A stretch of 64,000 bases of DNA from Micromonospora matsumotoense (GTDB taxonomy: Bacteria; Actinomycetota; Actinomycetes; Mycobacteriales; Micromonosporaceae). The stretch lies in the NCBI RefSeq assembly GCF_900091525.1, contig NZ_FMCU01000005.1:310001-374000 (forward strand), read 5' to 3'. The notes beneath the pieces were generated by a model. It ran no database searches and was not told where the DNA came from. It was given only the letters and a program-made list of their open reading frames with translations. Below, in pieces: positions 8,038 through 16,661 of this stretch. Each line of letters starts with the position of its first letter. Within the stretch, counting starts at the first letter, position 1. Made by a program: the position numbers and the translations under genes.

Positions 8038-9063
8038 CTACAGCAGCGACACGTGGACGTGGTCGGTGTGGTTGGACGGTCCGGAGTACGAACTCCAGCC
8101 GTTGGCCGGGAACCAGATCTGCCGGTTCCAGATCACGTAGTAGATGCCCAACCGGTCCGCGTTGCGGATCAGGAACGCGGCGAGGTTGTTGCCGTACATC
8201 CGGGTGTCGTTGTTGTGCCACGGGCTGAAGCCGCTCTTCTGCAACGACCAGTCGCACGCCTTGCCCTTGGGGTGCTCCCACGGCCCGCCGGGGCGGTAGC
8301 AGCCGACGAACCGGCTGAAGCCGGCCCGCTTGACCTCCTTGTACATGTGCAGCGTGCGCGGTGTGACGCAGCCGGACGTGGTGGGGTCGTTCTCGCTGCA
8401 CGACTCGCCGCGCCATTCGCCGTCGGCGGTCTGGCCCGGGGCGATGCGGGCCACCGGGGACGTCGCGTCGACCAGGCCACCGGTGAAGCCCCGCCCGCCG
8501 ACCAGGGCCAGCGCCTTGTCGGCCTCGGTCTTCTTTTTGGCCATCAGGTTGGTCTGCTTCTGCTGCTCACGGACCTCGGTGTCGACGGCGAGCTTGGCCT
8601 GCTCGGCCCGCGCCTTGACCTTGTTGACCTCGGCCAGCTTGCCGGCGTTGACCATGTTCAGCTCGTCCAGGGCGGCGGCCCGCCGGACGAAGGTGTCCGG
8701 GGCGTCGCTCTCCAGCAGCGCGGCGACCGCGCCGACCCGACCCGTCCGGTACGACTGGGCGGCGATCTCGGTGACCTGCGGGGCCAGCGCCGCCAGCTCC
8801 TGCTCCGCCTTCTCCACCTCGATGGCGTACTCGAGTTGGCGCTTCTTGGACTTCTCCAGCCGGCTCTTCGCCGCCGAGTACTCCCGGTTGGTCGCCTCGA
8901 TGACGTCGGTGAGCAGCTTCGGCTCGTCATCCTCCTCGTGCCCCGAGGGGGTGGGCGGGGTGGGTGCGGCCACCGCGGGGGCGGCGGCCGGCCCGGCGAC
9001 GATCGCCAGGGCGGCGAGTACGGCCACCACCGGAGTCCACCAGTGGCGTAGGGGTGCCGTCAC
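8038..9063 (-). CDS. Secreted coiled-coil protein with ARB_07466-like C-terminal domain
   Basis: A 341-residue exported protein. A signal peptide (residues ~1-32, ending AVA-AP) is followed by a long heptad-rich coiled coil (residues ~45-185, resembling the N-terminal domains of NlpC/P60 and RipA-type proteins) and a C-terminal domain (~220-341) with ESCSENDPTTSGC, GCYRPGG, HPKGKACDW and a final HTDHVHV. This pattern is that of the ARB_07466-like C-terminal domain of unknown activity, common on actinobacterial cell-wall proteins. GTG at 9063 has an AAGGGA ribosome binding site. A probable c-di-AMP riboswitch occupies the leader, which supports a cell-wall role. Confidence 0.85.
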   Translation of the reverse strand: MTAPLRHWWTPVVAVLAALAIVAGPAAAPAVAAPTPPTPSGHEEDDEPKLLTDVIEATNREYSAAKSRLEKSKKRQLEYAIEVEKAEQELAALAPQVTEIAAQSYRTGRVGAVAALLESDAPDTFVRRAAALDELNMVNAGKLAEVNKVKARAEQAKLAVDTEVREQQKQTNLMAKKKTEADKALALVGGRGFTGGLVDATSPVARIAPGQTADGEWRGESCSENDPTTSGCVTPRTLHMYKEVKRAGFSRFVGCYRPGGPWEHPKGKACDWSLQKSGFSPWHNNDTRMYGNNLAAFLIRNADRLGIYYVIWNRQIWFPANGWSSYSGPSNHTDHVHVSLL

Positions 9064-9071
9064 AGTTGTCC

Positions 9072-9236
9072 CTTCCGTCGACCGCCGACCGGGTTAGCTG
9101 ACGGGTTCGGGACGGAAGTGGCCCCTACCGCTGGCGCGGATTCACCCCAGGTGCTCGGTTCCCCGGCTCGCCGTACGGCGATTGGGCGGTGGTACCGCTG
9201 GCTCCGGTGGGCGCCTTCGGCGGTGACCGGCAGCGA
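9072..9236 (-). ncRNA. Probable c-di-AMP riboswitch (ydaO/yuaA type)
   Basis: Read on the minus strand, the leader of the secreted coiled-coil gene contains the hallmark blocks of the ydaO-yuaA riboswitch in order: GGTCACCGCC, GCCAGCGGTACCACCGCCCA, GAGCCGGGGAACCGAG, GGGGTGAATCC, and the near-invariant CCGAACCCGTCAGCTAACC close to the 3' end. The element ends about 8 bases before the start codon. In actinobacteria this riboswitch precedes genes for cell-wall hydrolases and resuscitation-promoting factors and turns them off when c-di-AMP binds. Boundaries are approximate. Confidence 0.85.
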
Positions 9237-9364
9237 GGTTACCCGAGAGTCGTACCGGGGATCTACGGTCACAACCCGGCAAAATGCGTATTTTCCCGAT
9301 AACAACGGGTGACCAGTGATGCGGCCGACAATCGCGACCTCGCCTCCGGTCACGCAGCGCAGTG

Positions 9365-10708
9365 TCACCATGCGGGGTCCGTGCTCCTCTCCGGGTCTGG
9401 CCACCGTGCGGGGGCCGGGGTGGACGGTTCGCCGTGCCGGGGCGCGCTCAGCGCCTCCAGCGCCTCGGCGCGGTCGGGGGCGGGCCGTGGGGTGGGCGTC
9501 GGCCCGGTGGCGTCGGCGTCGGCGGGACCGCGCCCGGCGGTGGTGACCAGTGCGGCCAACCCGGTGGTCAGCGGCACCGCCGCCACCAGGCCCAGGGTCG
9601 CCACCGCGCTGCGGACGATCTCCTGGGCCAGGAACTCGCTGGTGAGGATCTGGCCCACCGGTCGACTGTCGGCGGTCAGCAGGAGCAGCAACGGCAGCGA
9701 GGCCCCCGCGTACGCCAGCACGATCGTGTTGACCGTGGAGGCGATGTGCGCCCGACCGACCCGGGTCGCCGCCCGGTAGAGCTGCAACCGGGACAACCCC
9801 GGATTGGCGTGCGCCAGCTCGGTGACGGTGGCCGACTGGGTGACCGTGACATCGTCCAGGACGCCGAGCGAGCCGATGATGATCCCGGCCAGCAGCAGGC
9901 CGTGCAGGTCCACGTCACGCTGGTACATCGACAGCGTGGTGGCCTCCTCGCTGCCGTACCCGGTCAGGTGGGTGGCGGCGGTGGCCAGCGTGCCCAGGAC
10001 GCCGGTCAGCACCAGGCTGCCCAGCGTGCCGAGCACCGCCACCGAGGTCTGCGCGGTGACCCCGTGGGTCAGGTACAGCACCACGAACATGATCAGCGCG
10101 GCGCCGGTGATCGCGATCGGCAGCGGCGCGCCCCCGGCGGAGATGCCCGGCACCACGAAGGTCAGCAGGATGGCGAAGCTGGCGCCGAGACCCGCCAGGG
10201 CGGCCAGCCCGCGCAGCCGGCCGAACGCCACGATCGCCGCCGCGAACAGGGCGACCAGCCAGAGCAACGGCATGCCCCGCTGGTGCTCGGCGATGTGGTA
10301 GCTGCTCACCGACGGGTCGCTCGGGTCGGCCAACGCGACCAGCACCACCTCGTCGCCGACCGCGACCGTCGGCGCCCCCGGCCCGGACGGGACCGGTGTC
10401 TCGACCTGCCCACCGTTGTCCGGCCCCTGCGTGACGGCGACCGTCACCGTCCCGCACGGCCCGTCGGCCACCCCCGACGGGCCATCGGGGGTCTGCGGGG
10501 CGGGCGGGCACGGCTCGGTCACCACCCGGGTCACCGTGCCGTGGTAGCGGGGCACCTGGTCGCCCTGGTCGATCCGCAGGGTCTCGCCCGGCCAGAGCAG
10601 CAGCGTGGCGATCACCGTGACGACGATGAGCGGCACCACCGTCATGACGAGGATCCGCCGCACCCGGGGTGGGGTGGACGGAGCGGGACGGGTGTGGTCG
10701 GCGCCCAT
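9365..10708 (-). CDS. YibE/F family membrane protein
   Basis: A 447-residue polytopic membrane protein of the YibE/F family (PF07907): one N-terminal helix, an extracytoplasmic domain rich in Pro/Gly (residues ~45-145), then about seven helices containing GLGASFAILLTFVVPGISAG, GILGTL-type segments and IIIGSLGVLDDVTVTQSATV, the most conserved part. The C-terminal ~50 residues are a polar tail. Function is unknown; a transport role is assumed for the family. ATG at 10708 has GGGAGAA eight bases upstream and is preferred over a TTG six codons earlier. Confidence 0.9.
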   Translation of the reverse strand: MGADHTRPAPSTPPRVRRILVMTVVPLIVVTVIATLLLWPGETLRIDQGDQVPRYHGTVTRVVTEPCPPAPQTPDGPSGVADGPCGTVTVAVTQGPDNGGQVETPVPSGPGAPTVAVGDEVVLVALADPSDPSVSSYHIAEHQRGMPLLWLVALFAAAIVAFGRLRGLAALAGLGASFAILLTFVVPGISAGGAPLPIAITGAALIMFVVLYLTHGVTAQTSVAVLGTLGSLVLTGVLGTLATAATHLTGYGSEEATTLSMYQRDVDLHGLLLAGIIIGSLGVLDDVTVTQSATVTELAHANPGLSRLQLYRAATRVGRAHIASTVNTIVLAYAGASLPLLLLLTADSRPVGQILTSEFLAQEIVRSAVATLGLVAAVPLTTGLAALVTTAGRGPADADATGPTPTPRPAPDRAEALEALSAPRHGEPSTPAPARWPDPERSTDPAW

Positions 10709-10856
10709 GTGTGCGAGTTCTCCCAACGATCCGGGACGGGATACGTGTCAGCCGGCCAACCGGTTCACCGCGGGCGGCGGGTCGTCGGACGATGGTAGCC
10801 AGCACCCGGGTCGCGCCGCCCCGCCCAGGTGCTGGTGGTGGCGGCGCTCGATGCCC

Positions 10857-10912
10857 CACCGCCGCGCGGGCACCCCCACCGCCGCGCGGCCTCCCGCCCA
10901 CCGCCGCGCGGC
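10857..10912. repeat. Short GC-only tandem repeat
   Basis: Three copies of CACCGCCGCGCGG spaced 20-22 bases apart, in the intergenic region upstream of the His-repeat membrane protein gene. No function is evident. Confidence 0.6.
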
Positions 10913-10991
10913 CTCCCCACCGCTGCCCCTGGTCCGTCCCGATGTCGGTGACCTCGCTGTCCCGGCCCGCCGGGACAGCTAGCGTGGAGCC

Positions 10992-11630
10992 GTGCGGCGG
11001 GCGAGGACGGCGACGACGACCGGGCGGTGGCTGCGGCTGCTGCTGCTCGTCGGCACCCTGCTGGGGCTGTCCGCGATGCACACTCTCGGCCACCATGCGG
11101 AGCTGGCCGGCGGCCACGAGGCGGAGTTGACCGGCGGCCACGAGGCGGAGTTGACCGGCGGCCATGACGCGGAGCTGGCCGGCGGCCACCGTGCCGACGG
11201 GCGTCCGGCCGGCCACGGCACCTCGGCGGACCGCGCCCACCAGACCTCCGTCGGGCACGACACCCCGGTCGGCGGCCCGGACCGGACGTCCATCGACCGC
11301 CCCGGGCAGACGTCCGCCGTGCCGGTGACGGACCGGCCGGACCTGACCGGTCCGGTACGGCTCGCGACGGTGACGGCCCTCCACCTCGGGTGCGGGGACG
11401 GGTGCGCGGTGGCGCTGCCCGCCGGGCCGTCCGGCCCACCACCCACCGCGTGGAGCGTCTGCCTGGCGGTGCTCGGCGCGCTCACCGTGACGGTGCTGGT
11501 GCTGCTCTTCGTCGTCCGGTCCCGGCCGGCCGGGGTGGCCCGCCCGCCGTCGCGACCCCGGGAGCCGCGCGCCCCGCCACCCCGCCCGCTCCGGCTGCGG
11601 CTCGCCACGGTGTCGGTACTGCGCAGATAG
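10992..11630 (+). CDS. DUF6153-like membrane protein with His-rich tandem repeat
   Basis: A 212-residue protein: an N-terminal membrane helix ending in GLSAMHTLGHH, four tandem repeats of the type H-x-A-E-L-(A/T)-G-G (residues ~34-65), a His/Asp/Thr-rich linker, a second membrane helix near residues 155-180 and a basic Pro-rich tail. The AMHTLGH segment and position next to a DUF305 gene are typical of DUF6153 proteins in actinobacterial copper loci. The repeated histidines suggest metal binding outside the membrane; this is inference. GTG at 10992 has a weak GGAG site. It lies 70 bases upstream of the DUF305 lipoprotein gene on the same strand. Confidence 0.75.
   Translation: MRRARTATTTGRWLRLLLLVGTLLGLSAMHTLGHHAELAGGHEAELTGGHEAELTGGHDAELAGGHRADGRPAGHGTSADRAHQTSVGHDTPVGGPDRTSIDRPGQTSAVPVTDRPDLTGPVRLATVTALHLGCGDGCAVALPAGPSGPPPTAWSVCLAVLGALTVTVLVLLFVVRSRPAGVARPPSRPREPRAPPPRPLRLRLATVSVLRR
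11091..11186 (+). repeat. Four 24-bp in-frame tandem repeats
   Basis: Four consecutive 24-base units (from 11091, 11115, 11139 and 11163) encoding H-x-A-E-L-(A/T)-G-G. Units 2 and 3 are identical, so the copy number has probably changed recently by slippage. Confidence 0.9.
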
Positions 11631-11700
11631 GACTCCCCGGGTGCGGCTTCGCCGCGTCCACCGTCCGTCGCGTACGTATCCGCCCACCGAAAGGTCGCTC

Positions 11701-12324
11701 GTGTCCACTCGTACCCTCGCGCGTCGTGCCGCCCTGGCCGGCGTCGCTCTCACCGCCGTCGTCGCCCTGGCCGCCTGCGGCGGTGGCCACCCCACCGACG
11801 GCGGTCACGGCCGTCCGGCCGCCGGGGCCGCATCGGCCGGCGCTTCCGCCGTCGACTCGGCCGACGTGTTGTTCGCCCAGATGATGATCCCGCACCACCA
11901 GCAGGCGGTACGGATGTCGGAGCTGGCCGGGAGCCGGGCCGCCGATCCGGAGGTCTCCCGGCTGGCCGCGCAGATTCGGGCCGCCCAGGCCCCGGAGATC
12001 GCCACCATGACCGGCTGGCTCACCGGGTGGGGCCGGCCCGTCCCGTCCGACGGCCCGGCGGGTGGTCACCTGCCCGGGACGGACCACGGCATGCCGGGCA
12101 TGATGTCCGACGCCGACCTGGCCCGGCTGGAGGGCGCGACCGGTGGGGACTTCGACCGCTGGTTCCTCACCATGATGGTCGCCCACCACGAGGGTGCCGT
12201 CACCATGGCCCGGCAGGAGTTGGCGGACGGCCGGCACGCCGGGGCCAGGGCCCTGGCCCAGCAGATCGTCACCAGCCAGCAGGGCGAGATCGACACCATG
12301 CGGAAGATCCTCGCCCGGCGCTGA
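11701..12324 (+). CDS. DUF305 lipoprotein
   Basis: A 207-residue exported lipoprotein; the lipobox is LAACGGG after a hydrophobic signal segment. The mature protein is a ferritin-like DUF305 domain with two paired motifs, MMIPHHQQAVRM and MMVAHHEGAVTMA, plus a Met/His-rich DHGMPGMMS loop. DUF305 proteins are regularly found with copper-export genes, and the His/Met motifs suggest periplasmic-side copper binding. GTG at 11701 follows GAAAGG. The convergent csoR gene lies beyond a hairpin. Confidence 0.9.
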   Translation: MSTRTLARRAALAGVALTAVVALAACGGGHPTDGGHGRPAAGAASAGASAVDSADVLFAQMMIPHHQQAVRMSELAGSRAADPEVSRLAAQIRAAQAPEIATMTGWLTGWGRPVPSDGPAGGHLPGTDHGMPGMMSDADLARLEGATGGDFDRWFLTMMVAHHEGAVTMARQELADGRHAGARALAQQIVTSQQGEIDTMRKILARR

Positions 12325-12344
12325 CCCCCGTCCCGGCGCGCGGC

Positions 12345-12375
12345 GGGTGGGCCGGTCCCGACCGGTCCTCCCACC
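12345..12375. terminator. Hairpin between DUF305 and csoR genes
   Basis: Imperfect inverted repeat GGTGGG-CCGGTC ... GACCGG-CCCACC between two convergent stop codons. A bidirectional terminator is the simplest reading. Confidence 0.55.
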
Positions 12376-12406
12376 GTGACGCTCCCGTCCACCCGTCGGG
12401 GGTGGA

Positions 12407-12706
12407 TCAGCCGCGCTTCATCAGGCGGCCGACGGCGGCCATCATCTCGGCGGCCATCTCGTCGGCCCGGCCCTCGGCGGCCCCCTCGTGCATGCAGTGC
12501 CGGGCGTGGCCGTCGAGCAGGCCGAGGGCGACCTTGTCCAGGGCGGCCTGTACGGCGGAGATCTGGGTGAGCACGTCGATGCAGTACCGGTCGTCGTCGA
12601 CCATCTTCTCGATGCCCCGGACCTGCCCCTCCACCCGGCGCAGCCGCGCGAGCAGTTGGTCCTTGCTGGCGGTGTAGCCCCGGACCGGGGTGCTCGGTGT
12701 GGTCAT
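12407..12706 (-). CDS. csoR: CsoR family copper-sensing repressor
   Basis: A 99-residue all-helical repressor. The Cu(I) ligands have CsoR spacing: C42, then H67 and C71 (C-x24-H-x3-C). The family core QLLARLRRVEGQVRGIEKMV is near the N-terminus. Apo-protein binds GC-rich dyad operators and Cu(I) releases it. Two such operators sit immediately upstream between this gene and divergent copZ, so it should control both itself and copZ-copA. ATG at 12706 is chosen; the upstream GTG at 12715 has no ribosome binding site, and the transcript may be nearly leaderless. Confidence 0.95.
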   Translation of the reverse strand: MTTPSTPVRGYTASKDQLLARLRRVEGQVRGIEKMVDDDRYCIDVLTQISAVQAALDKVALGLLDGHARHCMHEGAAEGRADEMAAEMMAAVGRLMKRG

Positions 12707-12721
12707 GGCGACCACGATAGC

Positions 12722-12738
12722 GTACCCCCGGGGGGTAT
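12722..12738. promoter_or_regulatory. CsoR box 1
   Basis: Dyad GTACCCCCGGGGGGTAT, matching the known CsoR operator form (TACCCCCNGGGGGTA). It lies 15 bases before the csoR start codon on the csoR side of the divergent promoter region. Confidence 0.85.
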
Positions 12739-12757
12739 GCTACTCTCGCCGGGAAGA

Positions 12758-12774
12758 GTACCCCTGGGGGGTAT
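12758..12774. promoter_or_regulatory. CsoR box 2
   Basis: Second dyad, GTACCCCTGGGGGGTAT, 36 bases from box 1 centre to centre and 26 bases before the copZ start. Two boxes within one divergent region suggest independent or cooperative control of csoR and copZ. Confidence 0.85.
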
Positions 12775-12799
12775 GGTGGAGCGTGGGAGGGAGCGCGAC

Positions 12800-13006
12800 A
12801 TGATCACGAACTACCAGGTGAAGGGCATGACCTGCGGACACTGCGTCAACGCGGTGAGCGGCGAGGTGGGCGCCCTCGACGGCGTCACCGACGTCCAGGT
12901 GGACCTGGCCTCCGGCCGGGTCGCCGTCACCAGTGACCGTCCGCTCGACACCGGGTCGGTGCGCGCCGCCGTCGACGAGGCCGGCTACGACCTCGTCGAG
13001 GCGTGA
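12800..13006 (+). CDS. copZ: CopZ-like copper chaperone (HMA domain)
   Basis: A 68-residue single heavy-metal-associated domain. The copper site is GMTCGHC near residues 9-15, followed by the beta-alpha-beta-beta-alpha-beta pattern ending AVDEAGYDLVEA. It would carry Cu(I) in the cytoplasm to the CopA ATPase encoded downstream. ATG at 12800 follows GGGAGGGA. First gene of the copZ-small protein-copA operon, under the two CsoR boxes. Confidence 0.95.
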   Translation: MITNYQVKGMTCGHCVNAVSGEVGALDGVTDVQVDLASGRVAVTSDRPLDTGSVRAAVDEAGYDLVEA

Positions 13007-13040
13007 CGGGTTACCGGCCCACCGGAAACCGAGGTGACCG

Positions 13041-13268
13041 ATGAACACGGCGACCAGGCTGGGCGGCTTCGCCCTTGGTCTCGCGGTGGTGTTCGGCGCG
13101 ACGTACGGGGCCGGTCAGCTGACCGGCCCCGTACGCCCGCCCGCCGAGACCCGCCACGACCCCGCGCACACTTCGGAGCCCACCCGGAGTCCCGCCGTCC
13201 CTGACCCCACCACCGACCCGACACCGACCGTGACCGGCACCGGCGGGGCCGGTCACACCCACGGTTGA
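13041..13268 (+). CDS. Small membrane-anchored protein in the copper operon
   Basis: A 75-residue protein between copZ and copA: an N-terminal membrane helix ([23 protein letters not shown]) and a Thr/Pro/His-containing extracytoplasmic tail ending GHTHG. Longer proteins with a similar N-terminus and a metal-binding C-terminal domain occur at this position in related actinobacteria, so this may be a shortened version; I infer that from memory of such operons, not from an alignment. ATG at 13041 has GAGGTG upstream; it is 34 bases after copZ and 14 bases before copA. Confidence 0.75.
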   Translation: MNTATRLGGFALGLAVVFGATYGAGQLTGPVRPPAETRHDPAHTSEPTRSPAVPDPTTDPTPTVTGTGGAGHTHG

Positions 13269-13282
13269 CCGGAGGCGCCCCG

Positions 13283-15559
13283 ATGACCCCACCCACCACG
13301 AACCCGCCCACCGCACCCCACCTGATCGAACTCGCCATCGGTGGGATGACCTGCGCGTCCTGTGCCGCCCGGATCGAGAAGAAGCTCAACCGGCTGGACG
13401 GCGTCGAGGCGACCGTCAACTACGCCACCGAGAAGGCCACCGTCCGGTACGCCGACGCGATCACCCCGGACGAGCTGATCGCGACCGTCGAGAAGACCGG
13501 CTACACCGCCGTCGTGCCGCCACCGCCCGCCCCCACCGGGGCGGCACCGACCGGTGGGCCGGTGGACGAGTTGACCGCGCTGCGTACCCGGCTGCGGGTG
13601 TCGGCCGTGCTGACCGTGCCGGTGATCGTGCTGGCGATGGTGCCGGCCTGGCAGTTCACCTACTGGCAGTGGCTGTCGCTGACCCTGGCCGCCCCGGTGG
13701 TGGCGTACGGCGGGCTGCCGTTCCACCGGGCCGCCTGGACCAACCTGCGGCACGGCGCGGCGACCATGGACACCCTCGTCTCGCTCGGCACCCTCGCCGC
13801 GTTCGGCTGGTCGCTCTGGGCGCTCTTTCTCGGCGACGCCGGGGTGCCCGGGATGACCCACCCGTTCCGGCTGGACATCACCCGCACCGACGGGGCCGGC
13901 AACATCTATCTGGAAGCCGCCGCCGGGGTGACCGTATTCCTGCTGGCCGGCCGCTACTTCGAGGCCCGGTCAAAGCGGACCGCCGGTGCGGCCCTGCGGG
14001 CCCTGCTCGAACTCGGCGCGCGTGACGTCGCCGTGCTGCGCGGCGGCACGGAAACCCGGATCCCGGTCGACCGGCTCGTGGTGGGCGACCGGTTCGTGGT
14101 CCGACCGGGCGAGAAGATCGCTACCGACGGGCGGGTCGAGGAGGGCACCTCGGCGGTCGACGCCAGCATGCTCACCGGCGAGTCGGTGCCGGTCGAGGTG
14201 GGACCCGGTGACCCGGTGGCGGGTGCCACCGTGAACGCGGCCGGCCGGCTGGTCGTCACCGCCACCCGGGTCGGTGCGGACACCCAGCTCGCCCAGATGG
14301 CCAGGCTGGTGGAGGCGGCGCAGACCGGCAAGGCCGCCGTGCAGCGGTTGGCCGACCGGATCTCCGGGGTCTTCGTGCCGGCCGTGATCGTGCTGGCCGT
14401 CGGCACGCTGGGCTGGTGGCTGGGCAGCGGGGCCGGCCCGACCGCCGCCTTCACCGCCGCGGTGGCCGTGCTGATCATCGCCTGCCCGTGCGCCCTCGGT
14501 CTGGCCACCCCGACCGCGCTGCTGGTCGGCACCGGGCGGGGCGCCCAGCTCGGCATCCTGATCAAGGGGCCGGAGATGCTGGAGTCCACCCGGCAGGTCG
14601 ACACCGTGGTGCTGGACAAGACCGGCACGGTCACCACCGGCCGGATGACCCTGGTCGACGTCCGCCCCGCCGAGGGGCAGGACCGGGCCGAGTTGCTCCG
14701 GCTCGCCGGGGCGGTGGAGACCGGCTCGGAGCACCCGATCGCCCGGGCCGTCGCGGCGGGCGCCGCCGAGGCGGGCGTGCTGCCGCCGGTCACCGGGTTC
14801 GCCGCCGCCGAGGGGTTGGGCGTCACCGGCACCGTCGACGGCCACGAGATCGTCGTCGGGCGACCGGGGCTGCTCCGCGAGCGGGGTCTGGACGTACCCG
14901 GGGAGGTCGTGCGGGCGGTGGCCGAGGCGGAGGCCGCCGGTCGTACGGCGGTGGTGGCGGGCTGGTCCGGGCGGGCCCGGGGCGTCCTCGCGGTCGCCGA
15001 CGTGGTCCGGCCCACCAGCCGGGCGGCGATCGCCGGCCTGCGGGAGTTGGGCCTCACTCCGGTGCTGCTCACCGGGGACAACGTCACCGTCGCCCGGGCG
15101 GTGGCCGCCGAGGTGGGCATCGACCAGGTGACCGCCGAGGTGCTGCCGGCCGACAAGGTGGAGGTCGTCCGCCGGCTCCAGGCGCAGGGCCGGACGGTCG
15201 CCATGGTCGGCGACGGGATCAACGACGCCCCGGCCCTGGCCCAGGCCGACCTGGGGTTGGCCATGGGTACCGGCACCGACGTGGCGATCGAGGCGTCCGA
15301 CCTGACCCTGGTCCGGGGTGACCTGACCGCCGCGGTGGACGCCATCCGGCTCTCCCGGCGCACCCTCGCGGTGATCAAGGGCAACCTGTTCTGGGCGTTC
15401 GCCTACAACGTGGCGGCCCTCCCACTGGCCGCCGCCGGCCTGCTCAACCCGATGATCGCCGGCGCGGCGATGGCCTTCTCCTCGGTCTTCGTGGTGGCCA
15501 ACAGCCTCCGCCTCCGCCGCTTCTCCTCCGTCACCCTCCCCGCCGACCAGCCGCGTTGA
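13283..15559 (+). CDS. copA: Copper-exporting P1B-type ATPase CopA
   Basis: A 758-residue Cu(I) efflux ATPase. In order: one N-terminal HMA domain with GMTCASC (~residues 21-27), membrane helices, actuator motif TGES, the intramembrane metal motif CPC within [11 protein letters not shown] (~401-403), the phosphorylation motif DKTGT (~444), SEHPIA (P1B-specific His-Pro) and [10 protein letters not shown] (~642). All catalytic residues are present. ATG at 13283 has GGAGG seven bases upstream, so the in-frame TTG at 13265 was not used. Its stop codon lies inside the left arm of a large hairpin. Confidence 0.97.
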   Translation: MTPPTTNPPTAPHLIELAIGGMTCASCAARIEKKLNRLDGVEATVNYATEKATVRYADAITPDELIATVEKTGYTAVVPPPPAPTGAAPTGGPVDELTALRTRLRVSAVLTVPVIVLAMVPAWQFTYWQWLSLTLAAPVVAYGGLPFHRAAWTNLRHGAATMDTLVSLGTLAAFGWSLWALFLGDAGVPGMTHPFRLDITRTDGAGNIYLEAAAGVTVFLLAGRYFEARSKRTAGAALRALLELGARDVAVLRGGTETRIPVDRLVVGDRFVVRPGEKIATDGRVEEGTSAVDASMLTGESVPVEVGPGDPVAGATVNAAGRLVVTATRVGADTQLAQMARLVEAAQTGKAAVQRLADRISGVFVPAVIVLAVGTLGWWLGSGAGPTAAFTAAVAVLIIACPCALGLATPTALLVGTGRGAQLGILIKGPEMLESTRQVDTVVLDKTGTVTTGRMTLVDVRPAEGQDRAELLRLAGAVETGSEHPIARAVAAGAAEAGVLPPVTGFAAAEGLGVTGTVDGHEIVVGRPGLLRERGLDVPGEVVRAVAEAEAAGRTAVVAGWSGRARGVLAVADVVRPTSRAAIAGLRELGLTPVLLTGDNVTVARAVAAEVGIDQVTAEVLPADKVEVVRRLQAQGRTVAMVGDGINDAPALAQADLGLAMGTGTDVAIEASDLTLVRGDLTAAVDAIRLSRRTLAVIKGNLFWAFAYNVAALPLAAAGLLNPMIAGAAMAFSSVFVVANSLRLRRFSSVTLPADQPR

Positions 15560-15616
15560 TCAAGAGGTTTACGTCAGTTCTGCGGGAAAGGGTGACGCAA
15601 ACCTCTTGATCAACGC
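15553..15616. repeat. 24-bp inverted repeat overlapping the copA stop codon
   Basis: Arms 15553-15576 and 15593-15616 pair over 24 bases with one mismatch around a 16-base loop; each arm contains GTTGATCAAGAGGTTT or its complement. The left arm starts in the last sense codons of copA. It should act as a terminator. The arm sequence resembles a dispersed intergenic repeat I associate with Micromonospora genomes. Confidence 0.85.
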
Positions 15617-15701
15617 GCTGAAGCGGGGGTGCGGTGTTTTGGGTATGGGGGGTGGGGGTAGTTGAGGGGCGTTGGAAGAAATGCTTATACGGGAGGCTCT
15701 C

Positions 15702-15875
15702 ATGGGGTTCGACGACAAGATCGAAAACACGACCGAGAACACCGCCGGCAAGGTCAAGGAGGGCGTGGGTCGGGTGACCGACAACGAGCGCCTGGAGGCC
15801 GAGGGTCGCAACGACCAGGCCAAGTCCAGCCTCAAGCAGGCCGCCGAGAAGGTCAAGGACGCTTTCAAGAGCTGA
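15702..15875 (+). CDS. CsbD family stress protein
   Basis: A 57-residue hydrophilic helical protein with the CsbD pattern: MGFDDKIENTTENTAGKVKE, then GRVTDNERLEAEGRNDQAK and a C-terminal KVKDAFKS. The family is induced by general stress (SigB in Bacillus), with unknown biochemical role. ATG at 15702 follows GGGAGG. Single-gene unit. Confidence 0.9.
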   Translation: MGFDDKIENTTENTAGKVKEGVGRVTDNERLEAEGRNDQAKSSLKQAAEKVKDAFKS

Positions 15876-16029
15876 CCGCGCCACCCGTCACGCCGGACCG
15901 ACCTCGTCGGCCCGGCGTGAGGCGTGTCGGGGGTGAAAAGTCGGCCGGGCGGGCCGTGCGGCATCGTGTCCGTGGTACCGCACGACACCACTCCGCGGTA
16001 CCGCCCGACCCATCGAAACGGGGAAGTCG

Positions 16030-16548
16030 ATGCACCGTAGCTCCGCCACCGCGCTCACCCTCGCAGTCCTCGCCGTCCTCGCGACCGGCTGCTCGGACGA
16101 CGGGAGCGACACCGACGCCGTGCCCGGCACGCCGACCAGCGCCGCCGGCGCTCCCACCGGGGAGGCCACGCCCGACCCGGTGACGAGCACCGCGACCGCC
16201 ACCACCACCCCGACCGCCGGCACCGCCGCGAACACCGCGCAGGTCTGCCGCGCCGTCGACCAGCTGATCATCGACGGCAGTCGGCAGATCGCCGCCGACT
16301 CGGCCGACGCGACCCGGGAGGAACTCACCCCGGAACAGCTCAACGGCAAGCTCAAGGGGCGGCTGAGCCGACTCGCCGACGACGTCCGTGAGCAGGCCCG
16401 CAAGGCCAAGGACGCCCGGATCAAGAAGCTGGTGAACGAGACCGCCACCAAGATCGAGAACGGTGCGGCGGCCAAGAGCCCGGCGAGCTGGATGGGCAGC
16501 GAGTTCGTCGAGATCCCGCCCCGGCTCACCCGCGACTGCCACGTCTGA
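16030..16548 (+). CDS. Lipoprotein, unknown function
   Basis: A 172-residue lipoprotein with lipobox LATGC at residues ~17-21. A Thr/Pro/Ala-rich linker (residues ~25-72) leads to a helical domain with CRAVDQLIIDGSRQI and a final cysteine near the C-terminus (RDCHV) that could form a disulphide with C76. Not assigned to a named family. ATG at 16030 follows GGGGAAG. Isolated on the plus strand. Confidence 0.8.
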   Translation: MHRSSATALTLAVLAVLATGCSDDGSDTDAVPGTPTSAAGAPTGEATPDPVTSTATATTTPTAGTAANTAQVCRAVDQLIIDGSRQIAADSADATREELTPEQLNGKLKGRLSRLADDVREQARKAKDARIKKLVNETATKIENGAAAKSPASWMGSEFVEIPPRLTRDCHV

Positions 16549-16584
16549 GCCGGCCCGGGCCCCGGCCGCTCCGCCCGGTCGGTC

Positions 16585-16640
16585 GCAGCAGGCCGGGCGC
16601 GGACACGCGGGCGCAGCAGGCCGGGCGCGGATACCCGGGC
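16585..16640. repeat. Two tandem 28-bp repeats
   Basis: Copies at 16585-16612 and 16613-16640 (GCAGCAGGCCGGGCGCGGA...) with few differences, in the intergenic region between the lipoprotein and the convergent DUF2786 gene. No function is evident. Confidence 0.6.
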
Positions 16641-16661
16641 GGGGTGGGAAGACCGCCGGGG

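Noticed and set aside
11091..11186. 24-bp repeats considered as a regulatory repeat array
   Set aside because: Units are exactly in frame and encode a His-containing octapeptide, so a protein-level repeat is the better reading.
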